Part shown: positions 1 through 8,884 of the stretch, piece after piece
Layout: each line of letters begins with the position of its first letter
How positions within the stretch are numbered: the first letter of the stretch is position 1
Source: Planctomycetaceae bacterium
Lineage (GTDB): Bacteria; Planctomycetota; Phycisphaerae; Phycisphaerales; SM1A02
Direction of reading: 5' to 3'
Length of the DNA: 24,567 nucleotides
Assembly: GCA_027488265.1 (NCBI GenBank)
Contig: JAIYCA010000279.1
Span: 1 to 24,567 of the forward strand
The notes under the pieces: generated by a model
What the model was told of the DNA's origin: nothing
Seen by the model: only the letters and a program-made list of their open reading frames with translations
The model's database searches: none
Position numbers and translations under genes: made by a program

Positions 1-1209
1 CGCGAACGTTTCCTCGCAGCAGATGCGCGGACGACCACCCTTCGGCACGCGATAGAGCGTTGGCTCGACGAAGTTGCCCGGCTTCCCGCTGAAACGATCG
101 ATACCCGCCGCGCCGCCCGCGAGAAGCGTGCAGCCTTCCTTCTCCGCCTCGACGCACGCGTGATGCATGCCTGCCACGGCCTGCGCGTTGACGAGCGGGC
201 CCATCAATGTGCCCGCGGCGAGCGGATCACCAATCGGCACCGACTTGTACGCCTTCGCGAGGCGCTCGCAGAGCGCGTCCACGACTTTCTCGTGGACGAG
301 CAAGCGACGCGTCGTCGTGCAGCGCTGCCCTGCTGTACCGACGGAGCCAAAGAGCACCGCGCGCGTCACGAGTTCCATATCGGCGTCGTCCATCACGATG
401 ATCGCGTTGTTGCCGCCGAGTTCGAGAAGACATCGACCAAGGCGCTTCGCCACGACTTCGCCAACGCGTCGGCCCATACGGCACGAACCCGTCGCCGAGA
501 TGAGCGGCAATCGACGATCCGCGATCATCGTCTCGCCAACCTCAGCATCGGTGCCGATGATCAGCGGGAAGAGGTCCGCGGGATCAATTCCTTCCGGTCG
601 CCAGATTTCCTGCTCGCGCAGGACTTTCCAGCAGATTTCGCTCGTCGCAATCGCCGTAAGCGGCGTGATGAGCGAAGGCTTCCAAATGACCGCGTCGCCG
701 CAAACCGCAGCGATCATCGCGTTCCAAGCCCACACCGCATTCGGGAAGTTGAACGCCGTGATGCAGCCGACGACGCCGAGTGGTTGCCACTGCTCGTACA
801 TGCGGTGGCCGGGGCGCTCCGAGTGCATCGAGAGACCGTAGAGCTGTCGCGCGAGGCCGACTGCGAAGTCGGCGATGTCGACCGACTCTTGCACTTCGCC
901 GAGGCCTTCCGCTTTGATCTTGCCCATTTCGAGCGACACGAGTTCGCCGAGCGGCTCCTTCATGTCGCGGAAGGCGTTGCCCATGCGACGCACGATTTCA
1001 CCGCGCTTCGGTGCGGGAAGTTGTCGCCAGGAGGCTTGCGCATGCACCGCGCGCGCCATCGCGCTCTCGTAATCCGCGCGCGATTCGAGTCGTACCGCGG
1101 CGATCGCTTCGCCTGTCGCGGGGTTGTCCGACGTCACCGAGTTCGGTGTTCCGGGAGCGCAAATGCGGGCGTTGTTCGCGAGGCCGAGGCGGTTGAGGAC
1201 TGCATGCAT
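1..1209 (-). CDS. ALDH7-family aldehyde dehydrogenase (antiquitin / piperideine-6-carboxylate dehydrogenase type), C-terminus cut by window edge
   Basis: NAD(P)-dependent oxidation of an aldehyde to the acid. The 403 residues present fit the aldehyde dehydrogenase fold. The substrate-binding FNFPN motif contains Asn154, the general-base Glu263 lies in LLELGGNNA, and the catalytic Cys297 lies in GTAGQRCTTTRR. The LELGGNNAIIV and VGTAGQRCTTTRRL context is characteristic of ALDH7 (alpha-aminoadipic semialdehyde dehydrogenase, lysine catabolism) rather than betaine or succinate-semialdehyde enzymes. Family members are about 500 residues, so roughly 100 C-terminal residues lie beyond base 1. The ATG at 1209-1207 is the first in frame; no clear Shine-Dalgarno precedes it. 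It is divergent from the DUF433 gene, with 73 bp between starts. The lysine-pathway substrate is inferred from subfamily only; another semialdehyde is possible. Confidence 0.9.
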   Translation of the reverse strand, partial: MHAVLNRLGLANNARICAPGTPNSVTSDNPATGEAIAAVRLESRADYESAMARAVHAQASWRQLPAPKRGEIVRRMGNAFRDMKEPLGELVSLEMGKIKAEGLGEVQESVDIADFAVGLARQLYGLSMHSERPGHRMYEQWQPLGVVGCITAFNFPNAVWAWNAMIAAVCGDAVIWKPSLITPLTAIATSEICWKVLREQEIWRPEGIDPADLFPLIIGTDAEVGETMIADRRLPLISATGSCRMGRRVGEVVAKRLGRCLLELGGNNAIIVMDDADMELVTRAVLFGSVGTAGQRCTTTRRLLVHEKVVDALCERLAKAYKSVPIGDPLAAGTLMGPLVNAQAVAGMHHACVEAEKEGCTLLAGGAAGIDRFSGKPGNFVEPTLYRVPKGGRPRICCEETFA

Positions 1210-1282
1210 GGGGCGCGCAGGATAGCGTGGCGGCGAGGACTTACGTTTGTTCGACTCGCCTCGAACAGGTATCGTTCTCGGT

Positions 1283-1513
1283 ATGGATTGGCGCTCGCGC
1301 ATCACCGTGCAACCAGACGTCCGAGGAGGAAAGCCTGTCATTCGCGGGATGCGCATCGCGGTCTCGGATGTTCTTGAGTACCTCGCTTCGGGTATGACCG
1401 AAGCGGATATTGTCCGCGACTTTCCCGAACTTGAGTTTGACGACGTTCGCGCGTGCCTTCTGTTTGCCGCCGAGCGGGAGCGAACCTTTTCGAGCGCATC
1501 TCCTGCTGCGTGA
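1283..1513 (+). CDS. DUF433 family antitoxin
   Basis: A 76-residue protein matching DUF433, a small helix-turn-helix family that acts as the antitoxin of DUF5615 PIN-like toxins. Visible hallmarks are RITVQPDVRGGKPVIRGMRI at the N-terminus (the family's typical 'p.v.gGkPvirGtRi' pattern), the LASGMTEADIVRDFP helix pair, and the EFDDVRACLLFAAERER tail. I chose the ATG at 1283 rather than the upstream ATG at 1247 because the family begins close to this point and the extra 12 residues look like untranslated leader. The partner toxin lies 54 bp downstream on the same strand but is frameshifted. Such pairs are usually autoregulated from the antitoxin promoter, which here would have to lie in the short gap to the divergent dehydrogenase gene. 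Confidence 0.85.
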   Translation: MDWRSRITVQPDVRGGKPVIRGMRIAVSDVLEYLASGMTEADIVRDFPELEFDDVRACLLFAAERERTFSSASPAA

Positions 1514-1567
1514 CGCCGGACGTAATCCGTCAGCCGGATCGATCGAACGGAACGCGCACAAACTCGA

Positions 1568-1899
1568 ATGGCACTCCTGATCGACCAGAATCTGCCCCGT
1601 GACCTCGAGCGCTTCCTGGCGCGAGACTTTGTGGGCACGGTCCATGTACGAACACTTGGGCTCGAGCGCGCAACGGGTACGCAGATTTGGAACGAGCGAA
1701 GTCCCGTTCTCTCGCGATCGTGAGCAAAGATGACGACTTCCGACACCGGAGCGCGGTCCACGGGCATCCCCCGAAGGTCATCCTGATCCGTCGCGGAAAC
1801 TGCTCCACCGCGATCATTTGCGCCATGATCGCCGGTGCAACTCCGGCCATCGAACAGTTTCTCGCGGATCCGAGCTCGCCACTCCTCGCCATCGAATGA
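1568..1899 (+). pseudogene. DUF5615 PIN-like toxin, broken by a one-base frameshift
   Basis: Two adjacent frames together spell one DUF5615 (Mut7-C-like, PIN-fold RNase) protein of about 110 residues. Frame one (ATG 1568, stop TGA 1721-1723) gives MALLIDQNLPRDLERFLARD and ends after the conserved HVRTLGLERATGTQIW. The next frame, open from about 1687 to TGA 1897-1899, supplies the rest: AIVSKDDDFRHRS, GHPPKVILIRRGNCST and IEQFLA. Restoring a single missing base between about 1691 and 1716 gives the usual nine-residue spacing between the IW motif and IVSKD. The acidic catalytic candidates (Asp in LLIDQN, DDD in SKDDDF) are intact in the two halves. No obvious slippery heptamer is present, so decay or a sequence error is likelier than programmed shifting. 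Confidence 0.8.
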
Positions 1900-1965
1900 G
1901 CCCCCGGCGCGATCGATGATCGAATGCGTGTGGACGTTCTTCCCCTCCCCTATCATCTCCGCCCT

Positions 1966-2655
1966 ATGCCTCTCGACCGCAATCAAATCGCGCAACGCGC
2001 CGCGCTTGAACTCCGTGACGGTTACTACGTGAACCTCGGCATCGGTATGCCGACGCTTGTCGCCAACTACGTGCCTGCGGGCATGCAAGTGTGGCTGCAG
2101 TCGGAGAACGGTTTGCTCGGCATGGGTCCATTCCCGACCGACGCGGAGGTCGACCCCGACCTCATCAACGCGGGCAAGCAGACCGTGACGGGCGTGCCCG
2201 GCCACTCGTTCTTCTCAAGCGCCGACAGTTTCGCGATGATTCGCGGCGGCCACATCGATCTCGCGATCCTTGGCGCGATGGAAGTCTCGCAAGAAGGCGA
2301 CATCGCGAACTGGATGATCCCAGGCAAACTCGTCAAAGGCATGGGCGGCGCGATGGACTTCGTCGCGGGCGTCAAGCGCGTCGTCGTGATGATGGAGCAC
2401 GTCAACAAGAAGGGCGAGTCGAAGATCATCCCCGCGTGCACGCTGCCGCTCACGGGCCGCCGCTGCATCGACATGGTCATCACCGAGCTGTGCGTGCTTG
2501 AGATGGACAAGTCGAATCCATCCAAACGACGATTCATGCTGAAGGAACTCGCGCCTGGCGTGACCGTCGAGGAAGTCCTCGCGAAGACGAAGGCTGAGAT
2601 TCTTGTGCCGGCGTCGGTGGGAACGGTTTCGGTCGGAAGTGCCGCGTGCTCCTAA
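1966..2655 (+). CDS. scoB: 3-oxoacid CoA-transferase subunit B (succinyl-/acetoacetate CoA-transferase beta subunit)
   Basis: Beta subunit of a family I CoA-transferase, which moves CoA between a 3-oxoacid such as acetoacetate and an acyl-CoA such as succinyl-CoA. The 229-residue length fits the family. Key motifs are [17 protein letters not shown], the catalytic-glutamate motif [10 protein letters not shown] (Glu47, which carries the glutamyl-CoA intermediate), [15 protein letters not shown], and [20 protein letters not shown]. The ATG at 1966 is preferred over 1924 because [13 protein letters not shown] aligns with the usual subunit B start. The alpha subunit, normally directly upstream, is absent here: the genes on both sides are unrelated. 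The stop codon lies inside the start of the following ABC-F gene (10-bp overlap), suggesting co-translation. Which oxoacid is used cannot be told. Confidence 0.92.
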   Translation: MPLDRNQIAQRAALELRDGYYVNLGIGMPTLVANYVPAGMQVWLQSENGLLGMGPFPTDAEVDPDLINAGKQTVTGVPGHSFFSSADSFAMIRGGHIDLAILGAMEVSQEGDIANWMIPGKLVKGMGGAMDFVAGVKRVVVMMEHVNKKGESKIIPACTLPLTGRRCIDMVITELCVLEMDKSNPSKRRFMLKELAPGVTVEEVLAKTKAEILVPASVGTVSVGSAACS

Positions 2656-4589
2656 CCGCCACCGACCTCTCGAAATCGCACGGACTCCGTGAACTCTTCC
2701 GCGGCGTCTCCGTCTCGATCGCTGAAGGCGAACGCATCGGCATGATTGGGCCGAATGGCGCGGGAAAATCCACGCTGTTGCGGATGCTCGCTTCCGGTTG
2801 CGCGGGCGGCATGAGCGGACGTGAACTCGCCGACGACGGCGTCATTCGCACTCCGCGCGGAACGATCGCGGTCTACGTCCCACAGCGCGATGAATTCACT
2901 GCTGGCGCGACGCCACTCTCAGCGACAACCGACGCCGCACTCGCGTGCGCCGATTGCCACGGAGATCGCCACGAAGCGGAAGTGCTCGCAACCGTGATTC
3001 TCGGCAAGATCGGTTTCGACGATGCGCGCATGGACGTCGCGGTCGAAACGCTCTCCGGCGGCTGGAAAAAGCGGCTTTCGCTTGCTTGCGCGCTCGCCTC
3101 CGCGGGCGGCACACCAGATCTCCTCTTCTTGGACGAGCCGACGAACCATCTCGACGTCGAAGGCCTGCGCTGGATGGAAGAGTTTCTGCTGCGCGGCAGT
3201 CACGATCTCCGCGCGCGCTCGGCGATTTTCGTCACGCACGATCGCGTCTTCCTCGAGAACTGCGCCACGCGCATCATCGAACTCTCGCGAGCCTATCCCG
3301 AAGGAACGCTTTCGGTCGACGGAAACTACAGCGAGTTTCGTCGGCGTCGCGATGAGTTTCTCGACATGCAGGCGAAGGCGCAGCAGTCGCTTGCCAACAC
3401 CGTGCGCGAAGATGATCGTTGGCTCGGCCGCCGCGCCAAAGCGCGCCGCACGAAGAGCGAGGCTCGCATCTCGGACAGTGCCGAGCGCCGCGCTGAACTC
3501 GCGGAACTTTCTGAGCGGAACGCCGCTGCCAACGCCGCGAACGCTGGCATCGATTTCACCGCCTCCGGTCGTCGCACGCGCAAACTCATCGCTGCCGCCA
3601 ACATCTCGAAGTCGCTCGGTGGCCGCTTGCTCTTCAAGAACCTCGATCTTGAAGCGGTGCCCGGCGAGTGCATCGGTTTGATGGGCCCGAATGGCGCGGG
3701 GAAAACCACCCTGCTTCGTATCCTGACCGGCGAACTCGCGCCCGATACCGGCACGATCACCATCGCCGATCCTGCGCCGCGCATCGTCACGATGTCGCAA
3801 ACGCGCGCGGAGTTCCCCAAGGGCGCCCTGCTGCAAGACGCAATCTCACCGCTTGGCGAGAAGGTTCGTTTCCGCGATTCGGAGATGCACGTCAAGAGTT
3901 GGTCGCGGCGATTTCTCTTCCGCGATGAGCAGTTGCTCCAGTCGGTTTCGATGCTGTCGGGCGGCGAACTCGCACGTGCACACGTCGCGCGCATGATGCT
4001 CGAGACCGCCGACGTCCTCGTCCTCGACGAACCGACGAACGATCTCGACATTCCAACGCTCGAAGTGCTCGAAGACGCGATTGAGTCGTTCCCCGGCGCA
4101 ACGTTGCTCGTGACCCACGACCGCGCGATGCTGGAGAGCCTCGCGTCACGCATCGTCGTTCTCGGCGCGCCTGATGGCGTTCCGCGCGTGGTGGCGAGTC
4201 TCGCACAAGCACTGCGCGCACTTGAGGAGTTCGAAACGGCTGCCGCGCGCGCTGAGGCCGCAGCTGCTGCGACCACGCGCCATACACCCGAGAGTGCACA
4301 GGCGAACGCCGTGCCCGCAACGAACTCAACGCCCACTGCAACTTCGACCGCAACTTCCGCTGCGAAGAAAAAGTTGACGTACAACGAACAACGTGAGTTC
4401 GATGGCATGGAAGCTGCCATCGCGGTCGCTGAGAAGAAAGCCGCGGAGCTCGAGGCGAAACTCAACGACCCAAAGTTGCTCGGCGATCATGCGGCCTACG
4501 CGAAGGCCTGCGACGCTTCCGCTGCCGCGCAAACCGAAGTGACGCGGCTCTACGCGCGTTGGGAAGAGCTCGAAGCGAAGCGCGGGTAG
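2646..4589 (+). CDS. uup: ABC-F family ATPase, Uup type
   Basis: A cytoplasmic twin-ATPase of the ABC-F family, which acts on ribosomes or nucleic acids and carries no membrane domain. ATPase 1 has Walker A GPNGAGKS (residues 35-42), signature LSGGWKKR (about 136) and Walker [13 protein letters not shown] (about 158-169). ATPase 2 has GPNGAGKT (about 347), LSGGELAR (about 437) and [12 protein letters not shown] (about 455-466). A charged helical linker between them (about 235-310) is the ABC-F interdomain region. After an Ala/Thr-rich spacer, the last 80 residues (from [15 protein letters not shown]) form the coiled-coil tail typical of Uup, which separates it from EttA. The start is a GTG overlapping the scoB stop. 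At 647 residues it is close to the family norm. Function beyond the ABC-F class is inferred. Confidence 0.9.
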   Translation: MLLTATDLSKSHGLRELFRGVSVSIAEGERIGMIGPNGAGKSTLLRMLASGCAGGMSGRELADDGVIRTPRGTIAVYVPQRDEFTAGATPLSATTDAALACADCHGDRHEAEVLATVILGKIGFDDARMDVAVETLSGGWKKRLSLACALASAGGTPDLLFLDEPTNHLDVEGLRWMEEFLLRGSHDLRARSAIFVTHDRVFLENCATRIIELSRAYPEGTLSVDGNYSEFRRRRDEFLDMQAKAQQSLANTVREDDRWLGRRAKARRTKSEARISDSAERRAELAELSERNAAANAANAGIDFTASGRRTRKLIAAANISKSLGGRLLFKNLDLEAVPGECIGLMGPNGAGKTTLLRILTGELAPDTGTITIADPAPRIVTMSQTRAEFPKGALLQDAISPLGEKVRFRDSEMHVKSWSRRFLFRDEQLLQSVSMLSGGELARAHVARMMLETADVLVLDEPTNDLDIPTLEVLEDAIESFPGATLLVTHDRAMLESLASRIVVLGAPDGVPRVVASLAQALRALEEFETAAARAEAAAAATTRHTPESAQANAVPATNSTPTATSTATSAAKKKLTYNEQREFDGMEAAIAVAEKKAAELEAKLNDPKLLGDHAAYAKACDASAAAQTEVTRLYARWEELEAKRG

Positions 4590-4631
4590 GACGAGGCTCT
4601 GATCGGACGAGGCTCTGATCGAACGAGGCGC
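4589..4631 (+). repeat. 16-bp tandem repeat beginning at the uup stop codon
   Basis: GGACGAGGCTCTGATC occurs at 4589-4604 and 4605-4620, followed by a degenerate partial copy GAACGAGGCG at 4621-4630. The first base is the G of the uup TAG stop codon. Confidence 0.85.
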
Positions 4632-4659
4632 TCGTCACTCAATACTCGGCGAAAGAAAA

Positions 4660-4683
4660 CCCGCGCGGATAGAACCGCGCGGG
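4660..4683. terminator. Bidirectional intrinsic terminator between convergent uup and TPR genes
   Basis: A perfect 9-bp stem CCCGCGCGG / CCGCGCGGG (4660-4668 and 4675-4683) encloses a 6-nt loop. On the minus strand it is followed by TTTTCTTTC, a good U-tract for ending the TPR gene. On the plus strand the tail is weaker (CTTGTGT) but lies just after uup. Confidence 0.8.
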
Positions 4684-4700
4684 CTTGTGTCAGCCGGAGA

Positions 4701-6149
4701 TCACTTGCGTGACTTCGACAAGCGATCGATCTGCTCGAGGTAACGCGCCACGTCTTCACGCGGCTTGATTTCCTGAGCCTGACGAAGGAGTTGCAGCGCG
4801 TCCGCGTAGCGCGACTGGCTCACGAGAATTTGAGCCTGGCGAACCTTTGCATTCGGCGCGTGCTTCTCGATGCCCGCAGCGCGCTCGTACACGAGCATCG
4901 CCTTGTCGGGCTGACCGGCGCGCGCGTAGTGCTGACCGAGCAGCATCAACGCTTCGCCGTCGAGTGGATCGATGCGGACGATCTCTTCGAGCACCGCAGC
5001 CGTCGACTCATCGCCGCCGCCATCAGCCATCGCGAGCCGAGCTTGGAGCTTCAGCACGCGCGCCTTGTCCGCGTCTTCGAGTCGATCCTTCCAAGTTTCC
5101 TGCACCAGCGCGACGAGTTTCTTCGCCTCAGGACCGCCACCGCGGGCAGCGAGCACTTCCGCCGAACGAAGCGGCTTCGCAAGTGCTTGCTGCGGGAACT
5201 GCTTGATCGAACGCTCGTACGCGCCGTACGCGAGCGAAGGGAGATTCTCGTTGAGGTAGATGTCGCCGAGCGTTCCAAGACCTTCGAGCGTCGACTTTCC
5301 GAGCGCATCAACCGACTCCAACGTCGCCGCGGCCTTCATCGGCTCCTTCATGCCGACGTAGGTGTACGCGAGCAACATCCAGAAGTCGACCTTCTCTGGG
5401 AACTGCGTGATGAGCACGTCGAGCAACGCAGCGGCGTCTTGGTACTTGCCCTGCTTAAAGACGCAACGCGTCAGGCCAAGTCGCCATTCGACGTTCGTCG
5501 GCTGAAGCAACAGCGCGTTGCGATACGCAGCTTCCGCGGGCTGATAGTCCTGCTTCGAAGCGTGCGAGAACGCGAGCAGACCGTAGGAGTACGCGTCCGC
5601 CCCGCCGAGTTCAATCATCTTGTTGAAGGCAGCGATCGCGCCGTCGAAGTCCGAGTTTCGCACCGCGATCAGACCGATGTTGCGATACGCACGACGGAAC
5701 GTCGGGAACTTGCGAACCGCCTCGCGGAACGATGTCAGCGCCTCAGGAAGCTTGTCTTGCTGGAAGAGCAAACCACCGAGCGTGAAGTCGAGGATCGCGG
5801 AGCAGTCGGGCTTCATGAGCTTGCGAAGTGCGCTCTCGGCAAGCGCCAAGTCGTCCGACATCAGCGGGCGCACCTTCTCAAGAATCGCAACTTCTTCCTT
5901 GGTCACACGCGGCTCGATTTCAGCGTTGACGCCGTAACCGCCCACGAACTGCTTCTGGAAAGTCGGATCTGCCCAAATGCGGCGAAGATCTTCGGCAGAG
6001 ACTCCAGTCGCGGAGTTTCCTTCTTCCACCGAAACCGCGACCGCATCCTGCGCGGCCGACACCTGCGGCACGAAGGTCGCAGAGAGGCCCGCGACTGCGA
6101 TCACGAGTGGAGTCAGGAGGTTGTGGACGATGCCTTGTGTGTTGATCAT
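4701..6149 (-). CDS. Exported TPR-repeat protein at the end of the TonB operon
   Basis: A 482-residue protein with an N-terminal export signal (hydrophobic LLTPLVIAVAGLSATFV, then VSAAQDA as likely cleavage site), so it probably acts in the periplasm. From about residue 110 onward it is built of tetratricopeptide repeats with the usual A-x(7)-P spacing, for example EALTSFREAVRKFPTFRRAY, DGAIAAFNKMIEL and KAMLVYERAAGIEKHAPNA. TPR arrays are protein-binding scaffolds and no catalytic motif is visible. Its place, 99 bp downstream of tonB and last in the run, matches the TPR gene that accompanies TtpC-type TonB systems in gammaproteobacteria, where such a protein assists energy transduction. That role is by analogy. 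A short AGGTG precedes the ATG, and a strong terminator follows the stop. Confidence 0.85.
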   Translation of the reverse strand: MINTQGIVHNLLTPLVIAVAGLSATFVPQVSAAQDAVAVSVEEGNSATGVSAEDLRRIWADPTFQKQFVGGYGVNAEIEPRVTKEEVAILEKVRPLMSDDLALAESALRKLMKPDCSAILDFTLGGLLFQQDKLPEALTSFREAVRKFPTFRRAYRNIGLIAVRNSDFDGAIAAFNKMIELGGADAYSYGLLAFSHASKQDYQPAEAAYRNALLLQPTNVEWRLGLTRCVFKQGKYQDAAALLDVLITQFPEKVDFWMLLAYTYVGMKEPMKAAATLESVDALGKSTLEGLGTLGDIYLNENLPSLAYGAYERSIKQFPQQALAKPLRSAEVLAARGGGPEAKKLVALVQETWKDRLEDADKARVLKLQARLAMADGGGDESTAAVLEEIVRIDPLDGEALMLLGQHYARAGQPDKAMLVYERAAGIEKHAPNAKVRQAQILVSQSRYADALQLLRQAQEIKPREDVARYLEQIDRLSKSRK

Positions 6150-6248
6150 GTTGCACCTGTCGAGAGCACTTTCTCCGAGGAGTCGTGCTCGATGTTTTGC
6201 GTTTTGCCTGCACTCACACGGCGCTGCTTTCAGCGCTGGACTCAGGTA

Positions 6249-6968
6249 TCACCGCGGTTGGAATCGCATCGGAACGCGCATGCGGCACGCCACGCGTTGA
6301 CCACCCTTTACTGCCGGTTCAAACTTCCACTGCTTCACCGCGTCAAGCGCGGGTTTGTCGAACGCGGGGTCCGACGACTTCTCAATCCGCGGGCTCTTCA
6401 CGCGCCCGGTTTCATCGACGATGAAAATCACGGTCACGACGCCTTCAACCTTCTTGCCGCGCATCTGCGAAGGGTAGTTGCCGGCAACTTGGTAGACGGG
6501 CCGCGGACGCTGATCGATTTCACTCATGCTGAACGCGTCATCGAGTTTTTCCTCGCCGAGCGCGCCAGTTCCGGTGCCACCGATGCGGCCACCCGAACTG
6601 AAATCCATCGCGCCACCAAAACCCGCATCGCCGCCGCCACCACCGCCTGAAAGCGCTTGCTCGATCGCTGCAAGACTTGCTTCCGCAAGTGCTGGCGCGT
6701 CGTTCGATGCTGGCATGGCCTCGAGGCTTCGGACAAGCTCTTCCGCATCAGGAGCGTCTTCCACTGCTTCCTGAATCTCCTCAGTCTTCTCTTCCGGAAC
6801 TTCTTCCTTCTTATCTTCTTCCTTCTCCGGCGCAGCGTCGCTCACGAGTTCGACCTCGCGCGTCGGCGTCTTTGCTTCGCCGTGCATGAAGAAGATGCCG
6901 CCGAAGGCGAGGAACAGCACGTGCAAGAAGATTGCCCCAAGAATGCCGAGGATGATTCCGAATCGCAT
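6249..6968 (-). CDS. tonB: TonB energy-transducing protein
   Basis: Couples the inner-membrane proton motive force to outer-membrane TonB-dependent receptors. The 239 residues show the classic layout: one N-terminal membrane anchor (about residues 5-28, IILGILGAIFLHVLFLAFGG), a strongly acidic stretch (about 43-76, rich in EKEEDKKEE) in place of the usual Pro-Lys spacer, a glycine-rich linker (GGGGGDAGFGG), and a C-terminal TonB domain (about 155-239) with VEGVVTVIFIVDETGRVKSP and ALDAVKQWKFEPAVKGG. The acidic rather than proline-rich spacer is a departure from E. coli TonB. It starts 10 bp after exbD and is surely co-transcribed. Identity is secure; the specific receptor partner is inferred from operon context. 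Confidence 0.93.
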   Translation of the reverse strand: MRFGIILGILGAIFLHVLFLAFGGIFFMHGEAKTPTREVELVSDAAPEKEEDKKEEVPEEKTEEIQEAVEDAPDAEELVRSLEAMPASNDAPALAEASLAAIEQALSGGGGGGDAGFGGAMDFSSGGRIGGTGTGALGEEKLDDAFSMSEIDQRPRPVYQVAGNYPSQMRGKKVEGVVTVIFIVDETGRVKSPRIEKSSDPAFDKPALDAVKQWKFEPAVKGGQRVACRMRVPMRFQPR

Positions 6969-6978
6969 CGTTCAATCC

Positions 6979-7407
6979 TCACTTCTTGTCGGTGTTGATG
7001 CCGACCTTCTCGATGCCGCACTTGCGCACTTCGTCGAGGACGAGCACGACGTGCTTGAAGTCCGCGCCAGAGTCGCTGTTGATGATGACCTTCGGGTCCT
7101 TCGCCTGCGTCTTGTAGGTTTGGAGCTTGATCGGCAACTGCGATGGAGTGACCTTCTCCTTGTTGAAGAAGATCTCACCCTTGTCGTTGACGCTCAACGT
7201 GACGGCCTTCTCCATCTCCTGGTTGTCACCCATCGACTTCGCGGTCGACGCGGTTGGCAACGCGACTTGCACGCCTTGGTTCTTCGTCATGGAGAGAGAC
7301 ACCATGACGAACGTCGCGAGAAGGAAGAAGATGATGTCAATGAGCGGAATGATTTCGAGACGCGCTTTCTTGCGCTTCCCGCCACCGCCACCGGAGGAAC
7401 CTGCCAT
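6979..7407 (-). CDS. exbD: ExbD/TolR-type proton channel subunit
   Basis: A 142-residue ExbD/TolR family protein: a short basic cytoplasmic head (GGGGGKRKKARLE), one membrane helix (about residues 19-40) carrying the essential protonatable aspartate in PLIDIIFFLL (Asp24), and a periplasmic domain ending with DEVRKCGIEKVGINT, the family's final beta-strand signature. It forms the proton-conducting motor with the ExbB-like protein and drives TonB. The ATG is separated from the exbB-like stop by one base (TGACATG), implying coupled translation, and tonB follows 10 bp later. TolR versus ExbD is settled only by the adjoining tonB and receptor genes. Confidence 0.92.
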   Translation of the reverse strand: MAGSSGGGGGKRKKARLEIIPLIDIIFFLLATFVMVSLSMTKNQGVQVALPTASTAKSMGDNQEMEKAVTLSVNDKGEIFFNKEKVTPSQLPIKLQTYKTQAKDPKVIINSDSGADFKHVVLVLDEVRKCGIEKVGINTDKK

Positions 7408-7408
7408 G

Positions 7409-8884
7409 TCACGCTCCTCCTGCGACGGATGCAGCGCTCACGCTGGTCTCGTTGCCGTGGCCACGATGACCACGCGACGACTTCGCCTGAACCTTCTCGA
7501 ACGCGAGTCGGAGGTGTGCACCGGCCGAATCGAGTTCGTTCTCAATCACTTCAATTCGAGTATTGAGGTAATTGAACGGAAGGAGACAGAGAATCGCGAT
7601 ACCGAGACCTGCTGCCGTTGCGATGAGTGCTTCTGCGATACCGCCCGTGATGGCGCCTGGCGAGCTCAGGTCGCCGCCGATGACGGCGAACGAACCCATC
7701 ATGCCGGTGACCGTTCCGAGGAGGCCGAGGAGCGGAGCGAGCGTAATGATCGTGTCGAGAATCGCGATGCCGCGGCGGAAGCGCTTCAGCGTGCGTGACT
7801 TCGCGTAATCAAGCGCGTCGTTCAGGCTGTGCTCGCGGTGTTCGAGCGCGTAGCCGAGCGTGGTTGCGATGCAGTCGCGGGTCTTGTGCGAGATTTGGAT
7901 CGCAGCGTCGAGGTTGCCCTTCTCGACTTCACCAAGGAACTGGTTCAGCGCGCGGCGGCTTCGGAGCCGACGATCGTTGAGCAAGAAGATCACGCGCTCA
8001 ATCACCACGCCGAGCGCGAGGATCGATGCCACGAGGATCGGCCACATGATCGGGCCACCCTTGATGAAGATGTGCACGAGGTTGAGCTTCTGAACGAGCG
8101 CCTTGAGCGCGCCGCCACGCGACGGGTCAAGTGGCAGCGTGCCTTCGCCCGTCGCGACGAGCGCGCCGACGAGCGGTGCCATCTCGCCTTCGAGCGGACG
8201 AATCAGCGGCTTGTCGGAGCCTGACTGCGCGACAGCGATACCAGAGACGCCGTTGTCGCCGCGGAAGAGGCTGACCGGTCCGATGAGCGCGAACTGACCG
8301 TTCGCGACTGTTCCGAGCATGTCGACGCCGACGCCCGCGAAGCGCGAGCCACCGACCGCATCAAACAAGCGCTTGATGCTTGCGTCGACGAAGCCAGTCT
8401 GAAGATCGAAACGCTGTTCGGTCGAAAGCGTCTTGTTCTCTGGCGCTTCCTTCGCGGCGGTCAGCGTCGCGCCGACGGCTTGCAACTCGCCGACGCCGAT
8501 GCGCGTCTCGAAGCTGCGTGCATACTCGTCGAGGAGATTGCCGACGTAGCCAAGTTCGTCTTGGCGAGCCTTGATCTCTTGACGGATCTGCGCGATCTCG
8601 AGTGCTCCGGCATCAACGAGACGAGTGAGACGCTCGTTCTCTTTGCGCAGACCGGTGACGCGGTCTTCGAGGGCCGTGAGTTCCGTCGCGATCGGCAGCT
8701 TCTCAGCTGCGATCTGATCGCGAAGCGCGTTCAACTCAGCGATGCTGGCCGCGAGACGACCTTCTGCGGTGTCCGAGACAGCCTTGATGGGATCGCTCGC
8801 GGGCTTCGCGACTTCCTGCGCGCCAGCGGCGGACGCAAAGGCGAAGAGTGCGGCGGTTGCGATGGTGGGGATGATCTTGTTCAT
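7409..8884 (-). CDS. TtpC-like MotA/TolQ/ExbB protein with long periplasmic N-terminal domain
   Basis: A 491-residue fusion-type ExbB. Residues 1-22 are a signal sequence (ending ASAAGAQ), about 40-125 a coiled coil (many ELNALRDQ / KENERLTRLV heptads), and about 130-270 a periplasmic domain. The C-terminal third is a complete ExbB/TolQ channel with three membrane helices at about 277-302 (MWPILVASILALGVVIERVIF), 371-398 (LDTIITLAPLLGLLGTVTGM) and 416-440 (EALIATAAGLGIAILCLLPF, with the conserved Thr). Ordinary ExbB is about 230 residues. This long form matches TtpC of Vibrio TonB2 systems. I chose the ATG at 8884, which forms an ATGA overlap with the stop of the DUF3450 gene, over the longer open frame upstream. 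Notably, no short ExbB gene accompanies it. Confidence 0.9.
   Translation of the reverse strand: MNKIIPTIATAALFAFASAAGAQEVAKPASDPIKAVSDTAEGRLAASIAELNALRDQIAAEKLPIATELTALEDRVTGLRKENERLTRLVDAGALEIAQIRQEIKARQDELGYVGNLLDEYARSFETRIGVGELQAVGATLTAAKEAPENKTLSTEQRFDLQTGFVDASIKRLFDAVGGSRFAGVGVDMLGTVANGQFALIGPVSLFRGDNGVSGIAVAQSGSDKPLIRPLEGEMAPLVGALVATGEGTLPLDPSRGGALKALVQKLNLVHIFIKGGPIMWPILVASILALGVVIERVIFLLNDRRLRSRRALNQFLGEVEKGNLDAAIQISHKTRDCIATTLGYALEHREHSLNDALDYAKSRTLKRFRRGIAILDTIITLAPLLGLLGTVTGMMGSFAVIGGDLSSPGAITGGIAEALIATAAGLGIAILCLLPFNYLNTRIEVIENELDSAGAHLRLAFEKVQAKSSRGHRGHGNETSVSAASVAGGA

Noticed and set aside
160..1377. A 405-codon plus-strand open frame over the aldehyde dehydrogenase
   Set aside because: The minus strand encodes a continuous ALDH7 protein with all catalytic residues, so the plus frame is a shadow.
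4791..6650. A 619-codon open frame on the plus strand opposite the TPR and tonB genes
   Set aside because: It is antisense to two genes with clear TPR and TonB domain signatures, is Arg/His-rich with no motif, and is the usual by-product of high third-position GC.
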